DNA from: an uncultured Anaerobutyricum sp. | GTDB lineage: Bacteria > Bacillota > Clostridia > Lachnospirales > Lachnospiraceae | NCBI RefSeq assembly: GCF_934307085.1 | Contig: NZ_CAKRCF010000057.1 | Location: 1-15,532, forward strand | Length of the DNA stretch: 15,532 bases | Direction: 5' to 3' | Shown: positions 6,757-15,258 of the stretch, in pieces | Numbering within the stretch: position 1 is the first letter of the stretch | How the letters are laid out: each line of letters begins with the position of its first letter | Program-made: the position numbers and the translations under genes | The notes under the pieces: generated by a model | Database searches by the model: none | Told to the model about the DNA's origin: nothing | What the model saw: only the letters and a program-made list of their open reading frames with translations

Positions 6757-7533
6757 CTATACTCTGTCTATATCATACGATATCTTAAATGTATCCACTG
6801 GACCATCCTCACACATACAATTCAATGTAAGCATAATTTTATCATCAGTTACTTTTCCTTCTATTAATATCATAGAAATATCATAGTCTTCCACTGCTGA
6901 TACAATATTAATGGTAAGCTGTCTTAAAATATTACCAACTACCTTTGTATCAAGCTGGATTCCATCGTCCTTAAATTCAAGGAGAATTTCCAATCCATCA
7001 TATCTTTCTTGAAAAAAGGCAACTAATTCTTTCAGATTCTCCAATAATTCTGGATAAGTTTCATGGCGTTTATAAAAGTCTTCTACTGAAATTCGATTTT
7101 TCTCTTTCTTTAATAAAAAACTTGAGAGACTGTCCTCAGAATCTTCTTCTAACATAGACTCTATATCGTCAAGAAAATCTTTAATTTCTGCCATTCGGCT
7201 ATCTAATAACTCAGCCTCTTCACTTATGCGGCTTATATTCGCCAAAAGCTGCTTCTCTTTTTCGTCTTTCTGATCTTCGTCAATCTGACTTAAATTGAGC
7301 GGAGAGAAATATTTCCTTACATCCTTCTTCCCTATATTTGGAAATAATGTCTTGTCTTTCTGTTCCTTCTCCATTTTTAATTGGACAATCTCATTCTCTA
7401 GATTATCTTTTTTCTCAGATAAAAACAAATATTCATTAGAAAGATGCTTTCTTAGTTTATCATGAAAAACTGACATTCTCCCCTGTAAATTTGAATTATC
7501 TATAAAAATATCATTCTTTTCTTTTATATCCAT
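6757..7533 (-). CDS. Coiled-coil protein with possible decayed DegS-like ATPase domain
   Basis: I do not recognise this 258-residue protein as a named family. Residues about 30-65 and 84-135 are strongly charged and heptad-like, predicted coiled coil. The C-terminal part has the layout of a DegS-type histidine kinase end: LVAFFQERYDGLEILLEF (170-187), then VGNILRQLTINIVSAVEDYD (199-218) in the N-box place, then IEGKVTDDKIMLTLNCMCEDG. Read against DegS-type kinases as I recall them, the phospho-accepting histidine motif is missing, the N-box is degraded and the protein stops soon after the G1-like EDG, so it would be a pseudokinase. This is inference from pattern. No signal or membrane segment is seen. 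The ribosome site is weak (AGGG about 11 bases before ATG). It sits between rsmG and argS in the same direction. Confidence 0.6.
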   Translation of the reverse strand: MDIKEKNDIFIDNSNLQGRMSVFHDKLRKHLSNEYLFLSEKKDNLENEIVQLKMEKEQKDKTLFPNIGKKDVRKYFSPLNLSQIDEDQKDEKEKQLLANISRISEEAELLDSRMAEIKDFLDDIESMLEEDSEDSLSSFLLKKEKNRISVEDFYKRHETYPELLENLKELVAFFQERYDGLEILLEFKDDGIQLDTKVVGNILRQLTINIVSAVEDYDISMILIEGKVTDDKIMLTLNCMCEDGPVDTFKISYDIDRV

Positions 7534-7719
7534 ACTAATCTGCCCTATCTTTCTGATATGATTATTTAATCTTATCCCGGCTGAAGCACGTTAAAAAATA
7601 TTCTGCGTTATTTAGTTGAAATTCAAATTATTTAACTAAATTTCAATGAAACGACATGCTGAAATGATTTTTAAAACATACTTTAAGTTTCCTTCTATAA
7701 ACTCTATAAACAAAACTGT

Positions 7720-8436
7720 CTATAATGGATTCTTGGATGGTATTCCTGCTTTTCTCGGATAAAGCTTTGGTGTTCCCTTACATTTCTTAATTCTAATTAA
7801 AAGACGCTCTGCCTCATCCTCTTCTAAGCGGAAATCATCTACTTTTTCTATCTTACATCCTAACACATTCATACAATTTTGTGCATTAGAAATTTCCTCT
7901 AATCCTTTTTTTCCTTTATAAGATACAAAATATCCATTTGTTCTGACAAAAGGAATGCAGTACTCACTTAATACGCTTAAGTTCGCAACCGCTCTCGAAA
8001 CACATAAATCAAAGTTTGCTCTTAAAGTTTTATCTCTTGCTAAATCTTCTGCTCTTCCATGCAGTGCTTCTAATCTCTCTAATCCAAGTGCTTCTTTTAC
8101 ATCTTTTAAAAACTTGACTCTTTTGTTCAGTGAATCAACAAGTACAAACTCAATTTCTGGATAGACAATTTTCAGTGGAATTCCCGGAAAACCTGCTCCC
8201 GTTCCCACATCAATACATGTTCTTATCTGACTTATATCCACAACTCTGCGACAGCTCAGACTATCAATAAAATGCTTCTCGATAACTTCATCCTCGTCTG
8301 TAATTGCCGTCAGATTCATGGATTTGTTGGTTTCGATGAGCATTTTGTAAAAAAGTTCAAACTGACCTAACTGCTTTGGAGTAAGGCTAATTCCTTCTTT
8401 TGCTGCTCTCTCCTTTAATTTCTCTTTAAAATCCAT
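7720..8436 (-). CDS. rsmG: 16S rRNA (guanine527-N7)-methyltransferase RsmG
   Basis: RsmG (GidB) uses S-adenosylmethionine to methylate N7 of G527 in 16S rRNA. The SAM-binding glycine loop DVGTGAGFPGIPLKI is at about residues 76-90, followed by the acidic strand end FVLVDSLNKRV and SRAVANL, all typical of the family. The 238-residue length is normal. I chose the ATG at 8434-8436 (MDFKEKL), preceded by AAAGGA at a good distance, rather than the TTG nine codons upstream, which lacks a ribosome site. A terminator-like hairpin lies between mnmG and this gene, so it probably has its own promoter. The ending PRKAGIPSKNPL matches the conserved RsmG tail. Confidence 0.95.
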   Translation of the reverse strand: MDFKEKLKERAAKEGISLTPKQLGQFELFYKMLIETNKSMNLTAITDEDEVIEKHFIDSLSCRRVVDISQIRTCIDVGTGAGFPGIPLKIVYPEIEFVLVDSLNKRVKFLKDVKEALGLERLEALHGRAEDLARDKTLRANFDLCVSRAVANLSVLSEYCIPFVRTNGYFVSYKGKKGLEEISNAQNCMNVLGCKIEKVDDFRLEEDEAERLLIRIKKCKGTPKLYPRKAGIPSKNPL

Positions 8437-8564
8437 ATAATATCCTTTACTATTACTATCCAATTCTACGATTTACTTTTAAATAATTGTATCTTAATGC
8501 TCACTTCTTGAACTATCACTTTTTCATTCCTTATCTTTTCTTTATTCAATGAAATAAGGTAACC

Positions 8565-8583
8565 AAAAAGCATTCAAGAATGC
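8565..8583 (-). terminator. Probable terminator of the mnmE-mnmG unit
   Basis: In the minus direction GCATTCTTGAATGC forms a short perfect hairpin (8570-8583), followed immediately by five U (8565-8569). It lies about 80 bases past the mnmG stop codon. The stem is short, so termination may be partial. Confidence 0.55.
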
Positions 8584-8661
8584 CCCAGCATTATTGTTAT
8601 ATCGCTACTTCTTAATCTAATACTTCAACATACTTCACATAATTTATAATTATTTTCCCAA

Positions 8662-10545
8662 CTATTTTTTATGCCGTATTTGTTCCATATAAATCATTAG
8701 CACCGAAATATCTGATGGAGAAACCCCAGAAATTCTTGATGCCTGTCCTACTGAATGTGGATGCACTGCTTTTAACTTCTGTACTGCCTCAGTACGCAGG
8801 TTATGCACTTCATCATAATTGATGGTGTCAGGAATTAGTTTATTTTCCATCTTTTTAAACTGTTCTACCTGCTGAAGCTGTCTCTTAATGTACCCTTCAT
8901 ATTTAATATTAATGTTCACCTGCTCGATTACATCATCATCAAAAGGCTCTCTGTCTGGGTCAATCGGAGCTAAACATTCATAGTTAAGTTCCGGACGCTT
9001 TATTAACTCTTCTAATGTAGAACCGCTATTTAACTTCGTACTTCCCAAACCCTCCAGTAATTCCTGAACAGTTTTATTTGCACCGATATTTACATGTTTT
9101 AAACGCTCGATTTCTTTCTCAATCTGCTCTTTCTTTAAAAGGAACCTATCGTAACGCTCATCATCAATGAGTCCAATCTCATGTCCGATCGGAGTAAGAC
9201 GCATATCTGCATTATCCTGTCGTAATAACAGACGATACTCTGCTCGTGAAGTCATCATACGGTATGGCTCATGATTTTCTTTTGTTACAAGGTCATCAAT
9301 CAATACTCCGATATATGCCTGTGAACGGTCTAAAATTACCGGTTCTTTCCCAAGGCATTTTCTCGCTGCATTGATTCCTGCAATAAGTCCCTGGCAAGCT
9401 GCTTCTTCATATCCTGAACTTCCATTAAACTGTCCCCCACTAAAAAGTCCCTGAATATTTCTAAATTCCAATGACAATCTCAACTGGTTTGGATTAATGC
9501 AGTCATACTCAATCGCATAGGCATTACGGATAATCTTTACATTTTCAAGACCTTTTACGGTACGATACATTGCGTACTGTACATCTTCTGGAAGTGAGCT
9601 GCTCATACCACCAACATACATTTCGTTCGTAAATTCTCCCTCTGGCTCAATGAAAAGCTGATGTCTTTTCCTATCAGCAAAACGAACTACTTTGTCCTCA
9701 ATAGACGGACAATATCTTGGACCTGTTCCCTCGATAACACCAGAATAAATTGGAGAACGGTCTAAATTATCACGGATAATCTTATGTGTCTCCTCATTCG
9801 TGTAGGTCAACCAGCAGGAAATCTGCTCTCTCTTAATATCTTCTTCTTTATTCGTAAAGCTGAATGGCACAATCTTCTCATCACCAAACTGCTCTTCCAT
9901 CACATCAAAATTAACGGAACGCTTGTCAATTCTTGCTGGGGTTCCTGTCTTAAAACGATATAGTTCTACACCGTTATCCTTTAAGGACTGACTTAAATAA
10001 TTTGCTGCCTGTAAACCGTTCGGACCTGTATAATTTACAACTTCTCCGTACAGACATCTTGCTTTTAAATATGTTCCCGTTGCCAATACAACTGTCTTCG
10101 CATGATAAATTGCTCCAGAAAATGTCTTTACACCTTTGATAACCCCGTCTTCCACGATAAGCTCTGTAACCTCTGCCTGTCGTAAAGTTAGATGGTCGGT
10201 ATTCTGAAGTGTATAGCGCATTGTCATGGAATACGCATCTTTATCTGCCTGTGCTCTCAAAGAATGCACAGCCGGTCCCTTTGATTTATTCAGCATCTTC
10301 GACTGAATATAAGTTTTATCAATATTTTTACCCATCTCTCCGCCGAGTGCATCTATCTCTTTAACCAGATGCCCCTTGGAGCTTCCTCCGATATTCGGAT
10401 TACATGGCATCAACGCCACACTATTCATACTAACTGTAAAAATGATTGTCTCACAGCCAAGTCTTGCTGCCGCTAATGCCGCTTCACAGCCAGCATGCCC
10501 TGCTCCTACAACAACCACATCATAGTATTCTTCTACTGTTTTCAT
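8662..10545 (-). CDS. mnmG: tRNA uridine-5-carboxymethylaminomethyl modification enzyme MnmG (GidA)
   Basis: MnmG is the FAD-dependent partner of MnmE. Together they install the (carboxymethyl)aminomethyl group on C5 of wobble U34 in several tRNAs. The N-terminal FAD fold shows [13 protein letters not shown] (11-23). The conserved [20 protein letters not shown] follows (about 46-65), and the later [20 protein letters not shown] and [16 protein letters not shown] blocks are all present. The 627-residue length is typical. AAGGAG lies seven bases before the ATG. It follows mnmE by 18 bases and is clearly co-transcribed with it. A terminator candidate lies downstream at 8565-8583. Confidence 0.97.
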   Translation of the reverse strand: MKTVEEYYDVVVVGAGHAGCEAALAAARLGCETIIFTVSMNSVALMPCNPNIGGSSKGHLVKEIDALGGEMGKNIDKTYIQSKMLNKSKGPAVHSLRAQADKDAYSMTMRYTLQNTDHLTLRQAEVTELIVEDGVIKGVKTFSGAIYHAKTVVLATGTYLKARCLYGEVVNYTGPNGLQAANYLSQSLKDNGVELYRFKTGTPARIDKRSVNFDVMEEQFGDEKIVPFSFTNKEEDIKREQISCWLTYTNEETHKIIRDNLDRSPIYSGVIEGTGPRYCPSIEDKVVRFADRKRHQLFIEPEGEFTNEMYVGGMSSSLPEDVQYAMYRTVKGLENVKIIRNAYAIEYDCINPNQLRLSLEFRNIQGLFSGGQFNGSSGYEEAACQGLIAGINAARKCLGKEPVILDRSQAYIGVLIDDLVTKENHEPYRMMTSRAEYRLLLRQDNADMRLTPIGHEIGLIDDERYDRFLLKKEQIEKEIERLKHVNIGANKTVQELLEGLGSTKLNSGSTLEELIKRPELNYECLAPIDPDREPFDDDVIEQVNINIKYEGYIKRQLQQVEQFKKMENKLIPDTINYDEVHNLRTEAVQKLKAVHPHSVGQASRISGVSPSDISVLMIYMEQIRHKK

Positions 10546-10563
10546 GCTATTCTCCTTGTTTCT

Positions 10564-11961
10564 CTATTTTCCTGTACAAAACTTGGAAAATATCTCATTT
10601 ACTAAGTCTTCTTCTACAGATTCTCCTATAATCAACCCAAGCTTTTCATAAGCATTCATAAGGTCAATCGTAAAGAAATCTTCCGGCATTCCTGCCTCTA
10701 TACTTCTCTCTACACATTCAAGACTTTCATAAGTCTTTGCCAATGCATCTTTATGTCTCGCATTTGTAATGTAGACTTCCTGATTTACATCTATTCTACC
10801 ATGAAACATCATATTTTTTAATTCCATTATAAAATTATCTATTCCGTCTCCATATTTTGCAGAAATAGAAATTACCGGTGTTTCCTGTGAAATATATTCC
10901 TGCAGAACAGACTGTTCAAAACCATTTTCTGTCTTTGCTTTATCTGATTTATTTAATAAGATAATCTTCTTTTTATCATGGATTCGCTGTAAAATCTCGA
11001 TATCTTCCTCACTAATCTGTACAGAAGTATCCATCAAAAATAAAATGAGATCTGCACTTTCAATTTCTTTTTTTGCTCTTTCTACGCCGATACTTTCTAC
11101 TTTATCTTCCGTATCACGGATTCCCGCTGTGTCTACGATATTAAGAGTAATTCCATCAATTGTTACGGATTCCTCTAACGTATCTCTCGTTGTTCCGGCA
11201 ATATCTGTAACAATCGCTCTTTCTTCTCCTAAAAGTGCATTTAAGAAAGATGACTTTCCTGCATTTGGCTTTCCAACAATGCAGGTATGAATTCCCTCTG
11301 CAATAATTCTTCCGTTGTCATAAGAGTCAAGCATCTCTTTCGCCGTAGTAATCCATTTCTTATCTTGTTGTAAAAGCTTCTCCGGAAATCCATCTAAACT
11401 ATAATGTTCTGGGTCATCCAAGGCTGATTCTATAAATGCAACCTGGTAAATAATCTCTTCTCTTAATTGCTTTATTTTGTCTGATAATCCACCCTTTAAC
11501 TGGGTCATAGAATTCTTTCTTGCCATCTCATTTTTAGAATCAATCAAATCCATAACAGCCTCTGCCTGAGATAAATCAATTCTTCCATTCAAGAAAGCTC
11601 TTTTTGTAAATTCTCCCGGCTCTGCCGCTCTCGCGCCATTTTTCAGCACAAGATTCAGCACTTTGTACACAACTGTTACTCCGCCGTGGCAATCAATTTC
11701 CACAACATCTTCCTTTGTATAGCTGTGTGGTCCCTTCATAATAAGGACGATACATTCATCCACAACTTCTTCGCCATCCTTAATATTACCATAATAAATA
11801 CGGTGATTTTCTAACTGATGAACATCTGTCTTTTTACTATATGGCTCAAAAATCTTCGACAAAATTTCCATCGCTTCGCTACCGCTGATTCTTATAATCC
11901 CAATTCCCGCATTCGATACAGCGGTAGCAATCGCAGCAATGGTATCAAATTCATTTATCAT
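10564..11961 (-). CDS. mnmE: tRNA modification GTPase MnmE (TrmE)
   Basis: MnmE is a dimeric GTPase that works with MnmG on wobble uridine. In 465-residue numbering, the N-terminal folate-binding domain begins DTIAAIAT. The G domain has G1 GKPNAGKSS (about 230-238), G2 TTRDT (257-261), G3 DTAG (277-280) and G4 NKSD (337-340), and the protein ends with the family's essential FCxGK as FCTGK. An in-frame ATG six codons earlier (at 11979) is possible, and both starts have a similar weakly placed purine-rich site. I prefer the inner ATG because it puts methionine just before the conserved DTI, as in most homologues. The gene is followed by mnmG after 18 bases. Terminator 12171-12217 separates it from jag. 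Confidence 0.96.
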   Translation of the reverse strand: MINEFDTIAAIATAVSNAGIGIIRISGSEAMEILSKIFEPYSKKTDVHQLENHRIYYGNIKDGEEVVDECIVLIMKGPHSYTKEDVVEIDCHGGVTVVYKVLNLVLKNGARAAEPGEFTKRAFLNGRIDLSQAEAVMDLIDSKNEMARKNSMTQLKGGLSDKIKQLREEIIYQVAFIESALDDPEHYSLDGFPEKLLQQDKKWITTAKEMLDSYDNGRIIAEGIHTCIVGKPNAGKSSFLNALLGEERAIVTDIAGTTRDTLEESVTIDGITLNIVDTAGIRDTEDKVESIGVERAKKEIESADLILFLMDTSVQISEEDIEILQRIHDKKKIILLNKSDKAKTENGFEQSVLQEYISQETPVISISAKYGDGIDNFIMELKNMMFHGRIDVNQEVYITNARHKDALAKTYESLECVERSIEAGMPEDFFTIDLMNAYEKLGLIIGESVEEDLVNEIFSKFCTGK

Positions 11962-12170
11962 TTCTATCACACTCTCCATTTATCCGAGTTTCCTAAATTT
12001 CCAAATAACTACAAAACACTCTTTCTAAATCTATTTTCACTTCTATTTCTATCTAACTAATTTTCATGAAAAAATTTGCTTTGGACACTTCAATCTTTCA
12101 TTATATTCTTCGTCATAATATTTTTCCATTTAATCAAATTTTAACTATAAAATCAAGTTAAAATACTATA

Positions 12171-12217
12171 AAAATAGGAATGTTTAAAAATTCCCGCAAG
12201 AATCTTTAAACATCCCT
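12171..12217 (-). terminator. Strong terminator after jag
   Basis: In the minus direction an 18-bp stem (AGGGATGTTTAAAGATTC with its partner, two G-U wobbles) closes a six-base loop and is followed by AUUUUU. The arms lie at 12176-12193 and 12200-12217. It starts 16 bases past the jag stop codon and should end the rpmH/rnpA-to-jag transcript, leaving mnmE-mnmG to its own promoter. Confidence 0.85.
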
Positions 12218-12232
12218 AATCTCATACTTATG

Positions 12233-12865
12233 TTATCTGTCTCTCTTTAACATAATAACAACTTTTCTATACGGTTCCTCACCTTCACTCTTCGTGCAGA
12301 CATATCTGTCGTTCTGAAGTGCAGAATGAATCACACGTCTTTCATACGGATTCATTGGCTCTAAAGCAACAGGTTTTTTCGTTCTCTTTACCGTATATGC
12401 TATTTTTTTCGCTAATTTTTCAAGTGTTGCCTTTCTTCTCTCACGGTAGTTCTCTGTATCGAGTTTTACGCGGATATATGCATCGCTTTCACGATTCACA
12501 TAAAGGCTGATAAGATACTGTAATGCGTCAAGAGTCTGCCCTCTTTTTCCAATAAGAATGCCCATATCAGAGCCAGATAAATCAATATTCATTACATTAT
12601 CTTCTTCTCTAAAATCAATATTTACTGTAGTTTCCACTTTCATGGCAGCAAATAATTCGTCGCAGAATTCCTGTGTTCTTTCTAACAAAGACTTCTTTAA
12701 TATTACCTTAATTACTGCAGGTTTGCTATTAAAGATTCCGAGGAAACCTTTGCTTCCCTCATCAACTACTTCATACTGTAACTTATCACTGCTGATTCCA
12801 AGCTCAAGAGTAGCTGCGGTAATTGCCTCATCTACAGTTTTTGCTTTAAATTCTTTAACTTCCAC
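12233..12865 (-). CDS. jag: RNA-binding protein Jag/KhpB
   Basis: Jag (KhpB) is a cytoplasmic RNA-binding protein implicated in cell elongation and small-RNA regulation in Firmicutes. The Jag-N domain covers about residues 1-55 (EFKAKTVDEAI, DEGSKGFLGIF). A KH domain follows with GILIGKRGQTLDALQYL, GKRG at 106-109. The C-terminal R3H domain has YERRVIHSAL with R176 and H180 in R-x3-H spacing. The 210-residue length is normal. The start is GTG at 12863-12865, placed by GGAGG about eight bases upstream. It overlaps the yidC stop codon by one base (TAGTG), so the two are translationally coupled. A terminator follows directly. Confidence 0.94.
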   Translation of the reverse strand: MEVKEFKAKTVDEAITAATLELGISSDKLQYEVVDEGSKGFLGIFNSKPAVIKVILKKSLLERTQEFCDELFAAMKVETTVNIDFREEDNVMNIDLSGSDMGILIGKRGQTLDALQYLISLYVNRESDAYIRVKLDTENYRERRKATLEKLAKKIAYTVKRTKKPVALEPMNPYERRVIHSALQNDRYVCTKSEGEEPYRKVVIMLKRDR

Positions 12866-14151
12866 TACTTCTTACCTCCCCTGGTATGTCCATGTTCCTT
12901 CTCATACTGAGATACCAGATAAGCCTTTTTACCAATTTCTCCAAGCTTGCTGATATCAACAGAATCAAGATTGGCATAATCTTCTGCACCTGTTCCTTCT
13001 GGTCCAGCGATTTTCTTTGTATTAATGGAAGCAATCTGCTTAATTGTCTTTCTTGCGGAAGGATTCTCAATCTCCTCTTTTGCGGCATCTGCCTTAGCAG
13101 AGGTATCCATGAGTCTTTCCATAAATGTTTTCTGTCCTTTTGCTTTCTTCTTTGCAGCTTTTTCTTTGTTCTTTGCTACAAGAACATCGATATCTGCGTT
13201 ATCCATGTATTTATTAATGATAATCTGCTGTAAGCACTGGAATAATGCACTTGTTACCCAGTAAAGACCAAGACCAGCTGGAGTAACTAAACAGAAATAT
13301 AAAGACATAAGAGGCATCATGACTGTCATGCTCTTTGTCATTCCTGCTGCCGGATTATTACCATCCATCTCAGGCTGTTTCATTGTCTTTGCAGATAAAT
13401 ACTGGAATAATGCAGCCAGAATAGGAATCAGCCAATAAATAGAAGGATGAAATCCTGGTGTCTGAGACACATTGATTCCTGCAAAGAAATCATTCATTCC
13501 AATAATATGAGTAGATGAAGTGTTAATTACATCTGATGCTGATGGAATCGCTTTGGCAAGTTTATGCCATGCATCTGCATTAAAGTAATTCAGTGTATCA
13601 ATAATCTGATTCTTTGTTGCATCTGATGCAAGACTTGTAACGTAAGAAGACTTTAATCCCTTACCAATCTTATTAATCGCATCAATTGCGCCTGCCTGTC
13701 CTGCGATTGCAGTTACAACCTGCATGTAGACAGCTTTAACCTGCGGGATATATGCAGGAATCTTACGGATAACCTGATATAACGCAAGGAAAATAGGCAT
13801 CTGAACTACTAACTGAAGACATCCACCCGTTGGGTTTGTGCCATATTTTTCGTAAACTTTCTGAATCTCTTCATTCTGCTTCATCATAGAAGCCTGATCT
13901 GTCTTATTACGGTATTTTTTCTGAATCTTATTGATTTCAGGCTGCATTACCTGACTAATCTTAGCAAACTTCTGTTGCTTAATAGTCAGAGGCAACATTA
14001 ATAATCGAACAATAATGGTAAATATGATAATACATAATCCAATGTTCTGAATGCCAATGAAATTCAGGCAATAAAAAATGAATTCCATGACATACCCAAG
14101 CAAGGTAGCAATCCATCCGATAATCGGAGTGGTAGACTGCGTCAATAACAT
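12865..14151 (-). CDS. yidC: Membrane protein insertase YidC/OxaI
   Basis: YidC inserts and folds inner-membrane proteins, alone or with SecYEG. A first hydrophobic segment lies near residues 9-34 and a second at about 36-56, which contains the conserved groove arginine R49 in IIIFTIIVRLLMLPLTIKQQ. The cytoplasmic hairpin 60-105 follows, with TGGCLQLVVQMPIFLALYQ at 108-126. Later membrane segments are at about 237-255, 273-290 and 291-312. Compared with short Gram-positive YidC proteins it is long (428 residues), with an external insertion at about 140-235 and a lysine-rich cytoplasmic tail from about 325. There is no lipobox or obvious cleaved signal. AAGGAGG precedes the ATG. It lies 15 bases after yidD and overlaps jag. 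Confidence 0.95.
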   Translation of the reverse strand: MLLTQSTTPIIGWIATLLGYVMEFIFYCLNFIGIQNIGLCIIIFTIIVRLLMLPLTIKQQKFAKISQVMQPEINKIQKKYRNKTDQASMMKQNEEIQKVYEKYGTNPTGGCLQLVVQMPIFLALYQVIRKIPAYIPQVKAVYMQVVTAIAGQAGAIDAINKIGKGLKSSYVTSLASDATKNQIIDTLNYFNADAWHKLAKAIPSASDVINTSSTHIIGMNDFFAGINVSQTPGFHPSIYWLIPILAALFQYLSAKTMKQPEMDGNNPAAGMTKSMTVMMPLMSLYFCLVTPAGLGLYWVTSALFQCLQQIIINKYMDNADIDVLVAKNKEKAAKKKAKGQKTFMERLMDTSAKADAAKEEIENPSARKTIKQIASINTKKIAGPEGTGAEDYANLDSVDISKLGEIGKKAYLVSQYEKEHGHTRGGKK

Positions 14152-14166
14152 ACTTTTCCTCCTTAA

Positions 14167-14379
14167 CTATGGAACCGGATCATATCCGCCTTTCGAAAAA
14201 GGATTACAACGCAGAATCCGCCACGCTGCTAACAATCCCCCCTTTAATACACCATGTTTCTCTATCGCCTCTATCGCATACTGCGAGCAGGTCGGTGTAT
14301 ATATACAGGTCGCTCTCCCTTTGAGAGCTGACAGATATTTCTGATAAAATCTTATTATTTTAATTAAAATAATTTTCAT
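14167..14379 (-). CDS. yidD: Membrane protein insertion efficiency factor YidD
   Basis: YidD is a small membrane-associated protein that assists insertion by YidC and is normally encoded between rnpA and yidC. All family hallmarks are visible in 70 residues: an amphipathic N-terminal helix ([17 protein letters not shown]), [19 protein letters not shown] with C25 and C31, and the ending [14 protein letters not shown] with C58. Its ATG overlaps the rnpA stop codon (ATGA), which indicates translational coupling. Confidence 0.96.
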   Translation of the reverse strand: MKIILIKIIRFYQKYLSALKGRATCIYTPTCSQYAIEAIEKHGVLKGGLLAAWRILRCNPFSKGGYDPVP

Positions 14380-14726
14380 TCCAAATCGTCATCTTTCAAT
14401 AAATGATGTAAATTCAACAAATGAAAAATGGCACTTTCAAATTTCCCATAGTCAGAATCTTTCGCTGACGGGCGTGCCACAACTACAATGTCATAGCCAC
14501 ACTTAATTTCTCCCCAGTGGAGACGCATAACCTCTCTGATTACTCTGGTTACTCTGTGGCGGACAATACTATTTCCTACTTTTTTACTTACGGAAATTCC
14601 CACGCGGTTAAAAGAAGTGTTATTCTTCTTTATTATCATCACAAAACAACGATTTGCTTTAGACTTTCCATTACGATATACCGCCTGGAACTCCCAATTC
14701 TTTCTTAAAGACTTAAATTCATTCAC
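14376..14726 (-). CDS. rnpA: Ribonuclease P protein component
   Basis: RnpA binds the RNase P RNA and aids 5' maturation of precursor tRNAs. The family pattern is clear in 116 residues: [39 protein letters not shown] with the basic RNR-type box (here RHR, about 51-61), and [11 protein letters not shown]. The start is GTG at 14724-14726. An in-frame stop lies directly before it, so no longer start exists, and the nearby ATG is out of frame. The ribosome site is modest (GAG about eight bases away). The gene overlaps yidD by four bases and is separated from rpmH by an attenuator-type hairpin. Confidence 0.95.
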   Translation of the reverse strand: MNEFKSLRKNWEFQAVYRNGKSKANRCFVMIIKKNNTSFNRVGISVSKKVGNSIVRHRVTRVIREVMRLHWGEIKCGYDIVVVARPSAKDSDYGKFESAIFHLLNLHHLLKDDDLE

Positions 14727-14755
14727 TTAACTTTCTCAACTTTCCAAACAATCAA

Positions 14756-14788
14756 ATGAGAAAAGAAAAGGTCACATCACTGCGACCT
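14756..14788 (-). terminator. Terminator/attenuator between rpmH and rnpA
   Basis: In the minus direction AGGTCGCA and TGTGACCT pair over eight positions (one G-U) around a GTGA loop (14769-14788), followed by UUUUCUUUUC. The first bases of the stem are the rpmH stop codon region, so the terminating rpmH ribosome would cover part of the hairpin. It probably lets only part of the abundant rpmH message continue into rnpA. Confidence 0.7.
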
Positions 14789-14921
14789 AAGCTGATAATT
14801 TATTTCTTCCTTTTGCTCTTCTTCTAGCTAATACTTTTCTGCCGTTAGCAGTACTCATTCTTTTTCTAAAACCATGAACTTTAGATCTCTGTCTTTTCTT
14901 TGGCTGAAATGTCATCTTCAT
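14787..14921 (-). CDS. rpmH: 50S ribosomal protein L34
   Basis: L34 is a very basic 44-residue component of the large ribosomal subunit. The translation begins [20 protein letters not shown] and ends with [12 protein letters not shown]; the central [14 protein letters not shown] block is diagnostic. AAGGAGG lies ten bases before the ATG (14919-14921), and a strong promoter is at 14979-15007. It is the gene closest to the origin on the minus strand, as is standard in bacteria. A hairpin overlaps its stop codon. Confidence 0.97.
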   Translation of the reverse strand: MKMTFQPKKRQRSKVHGFRKRMSTANGRKVLARRRAKGRNKLSA

Positions 14922-14978
14922 GCGAAAGCCACCTCCTTAACGAATATTATACCTGTCTTGTTGAAAAACATCACTCCT

Positions 14979-15007
14979 ATTATATTGAAAAACGTCCTGT
15001 AAGTCAA
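14979..15007 (-). promoter_or_regulatory. Strong promoter of rpmH
   Basis: On the minus strand TTGACT (15002-15007), a 17-base spacer and a perfect TATAAT (14979-14984) form a near-consensus sigma-A promoter about 60 bases upstream of rpmH. A second TATAAT at 14946-14951 is probably too close to the ribosome binding site to act as the main start. Confidence 0.8.
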
Positions 15008-15069
15008 GCAATTCCTTGGTTTTTTCTTATTAAATCTTTAATTTTAATTTTTTGCACATCCAAATCAGA

Positions 15070-15116
15070 AGTTATGCACAAGTTATCCACAAAATGTGTA
15101 TAACTTGTGCATAACT
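15070..15116. promoter_or_regulatory. Palindromic quartet of DnaA boxes
   Basis: Two forward boxes (TTATGCACA at 15072-15080, TTATCCACA at 15083-15091) are mirrored by two reverse boxes (15095-15103 and 15106-15114). The 22-bp arms match at 21 positions across an AAA spacer. The single mismatch falls on the variable N position of the two inner boxes. Confidence 0.9.
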
Positions 15117-15181
15117 ATTGAAATATTCACAATTCACTCGTTAAAATCCGTCAGGAGTCTCTTTTAATCTGCAATTTTTTA

Positions 15182-15210
15182 TGTGTATAATTTCGTTTTA
15201 GTTATCCACA
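15182..15210. promoter_or_regulatory. Divergent pair of DnaA boxes
   Basis: A reverse box TGTGTATAA (15182-15190) and a forward box TTATCCACA (15202-15210) are separated by 11 bases, directly before the T-rich and A-rich tract that could unwind. Confidence 0.85.
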
Positions 15211-15258
15211 TTTTGTTATTTTTCATTTTTTTCTTAAAAAAAACAGCATTTTTCTCAG

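Noticed and set aside
7610..7641. AT-rich inverted repeat ATTTAGTT/AACTAAAT after rsmG
   Set aside because: Only eight weak base pairs with a 16-base loop and no U-run; not strong enough to call a terminator.
12558..12953. 131-codon plus-strand frame
   Set aside because: It lies entirely antisense to jag and the end of yidC, has low-complexity S/T/L-rich translation and no ribosome site.
12855..13088. 77-codon minus-strand frame overlapping yidC and jag
   Set aside because: It is another frame of the yidC tail; the TAGTG junction of yidC and jag explains this stretch fully.
12886..13233. 115-codon plus-strand frame
   Set aside because: It is antisense to the conserved yidC tail; its Cys/Phe/Leu-rich translation is typical of a shadow of a lysine-rich gene.
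14078..14344. 88-codon plus-strand frame over yidC and yidD
   Set aside because: It is antisense to two conserved genes and has no start signal.
14900..15103. 67-codon plus-strand frame in the rpmH-dnaA gap
   Set aside because: It is antisense to the rpmH start and promoter and runs into the DnaA boxes; no ribosome site.
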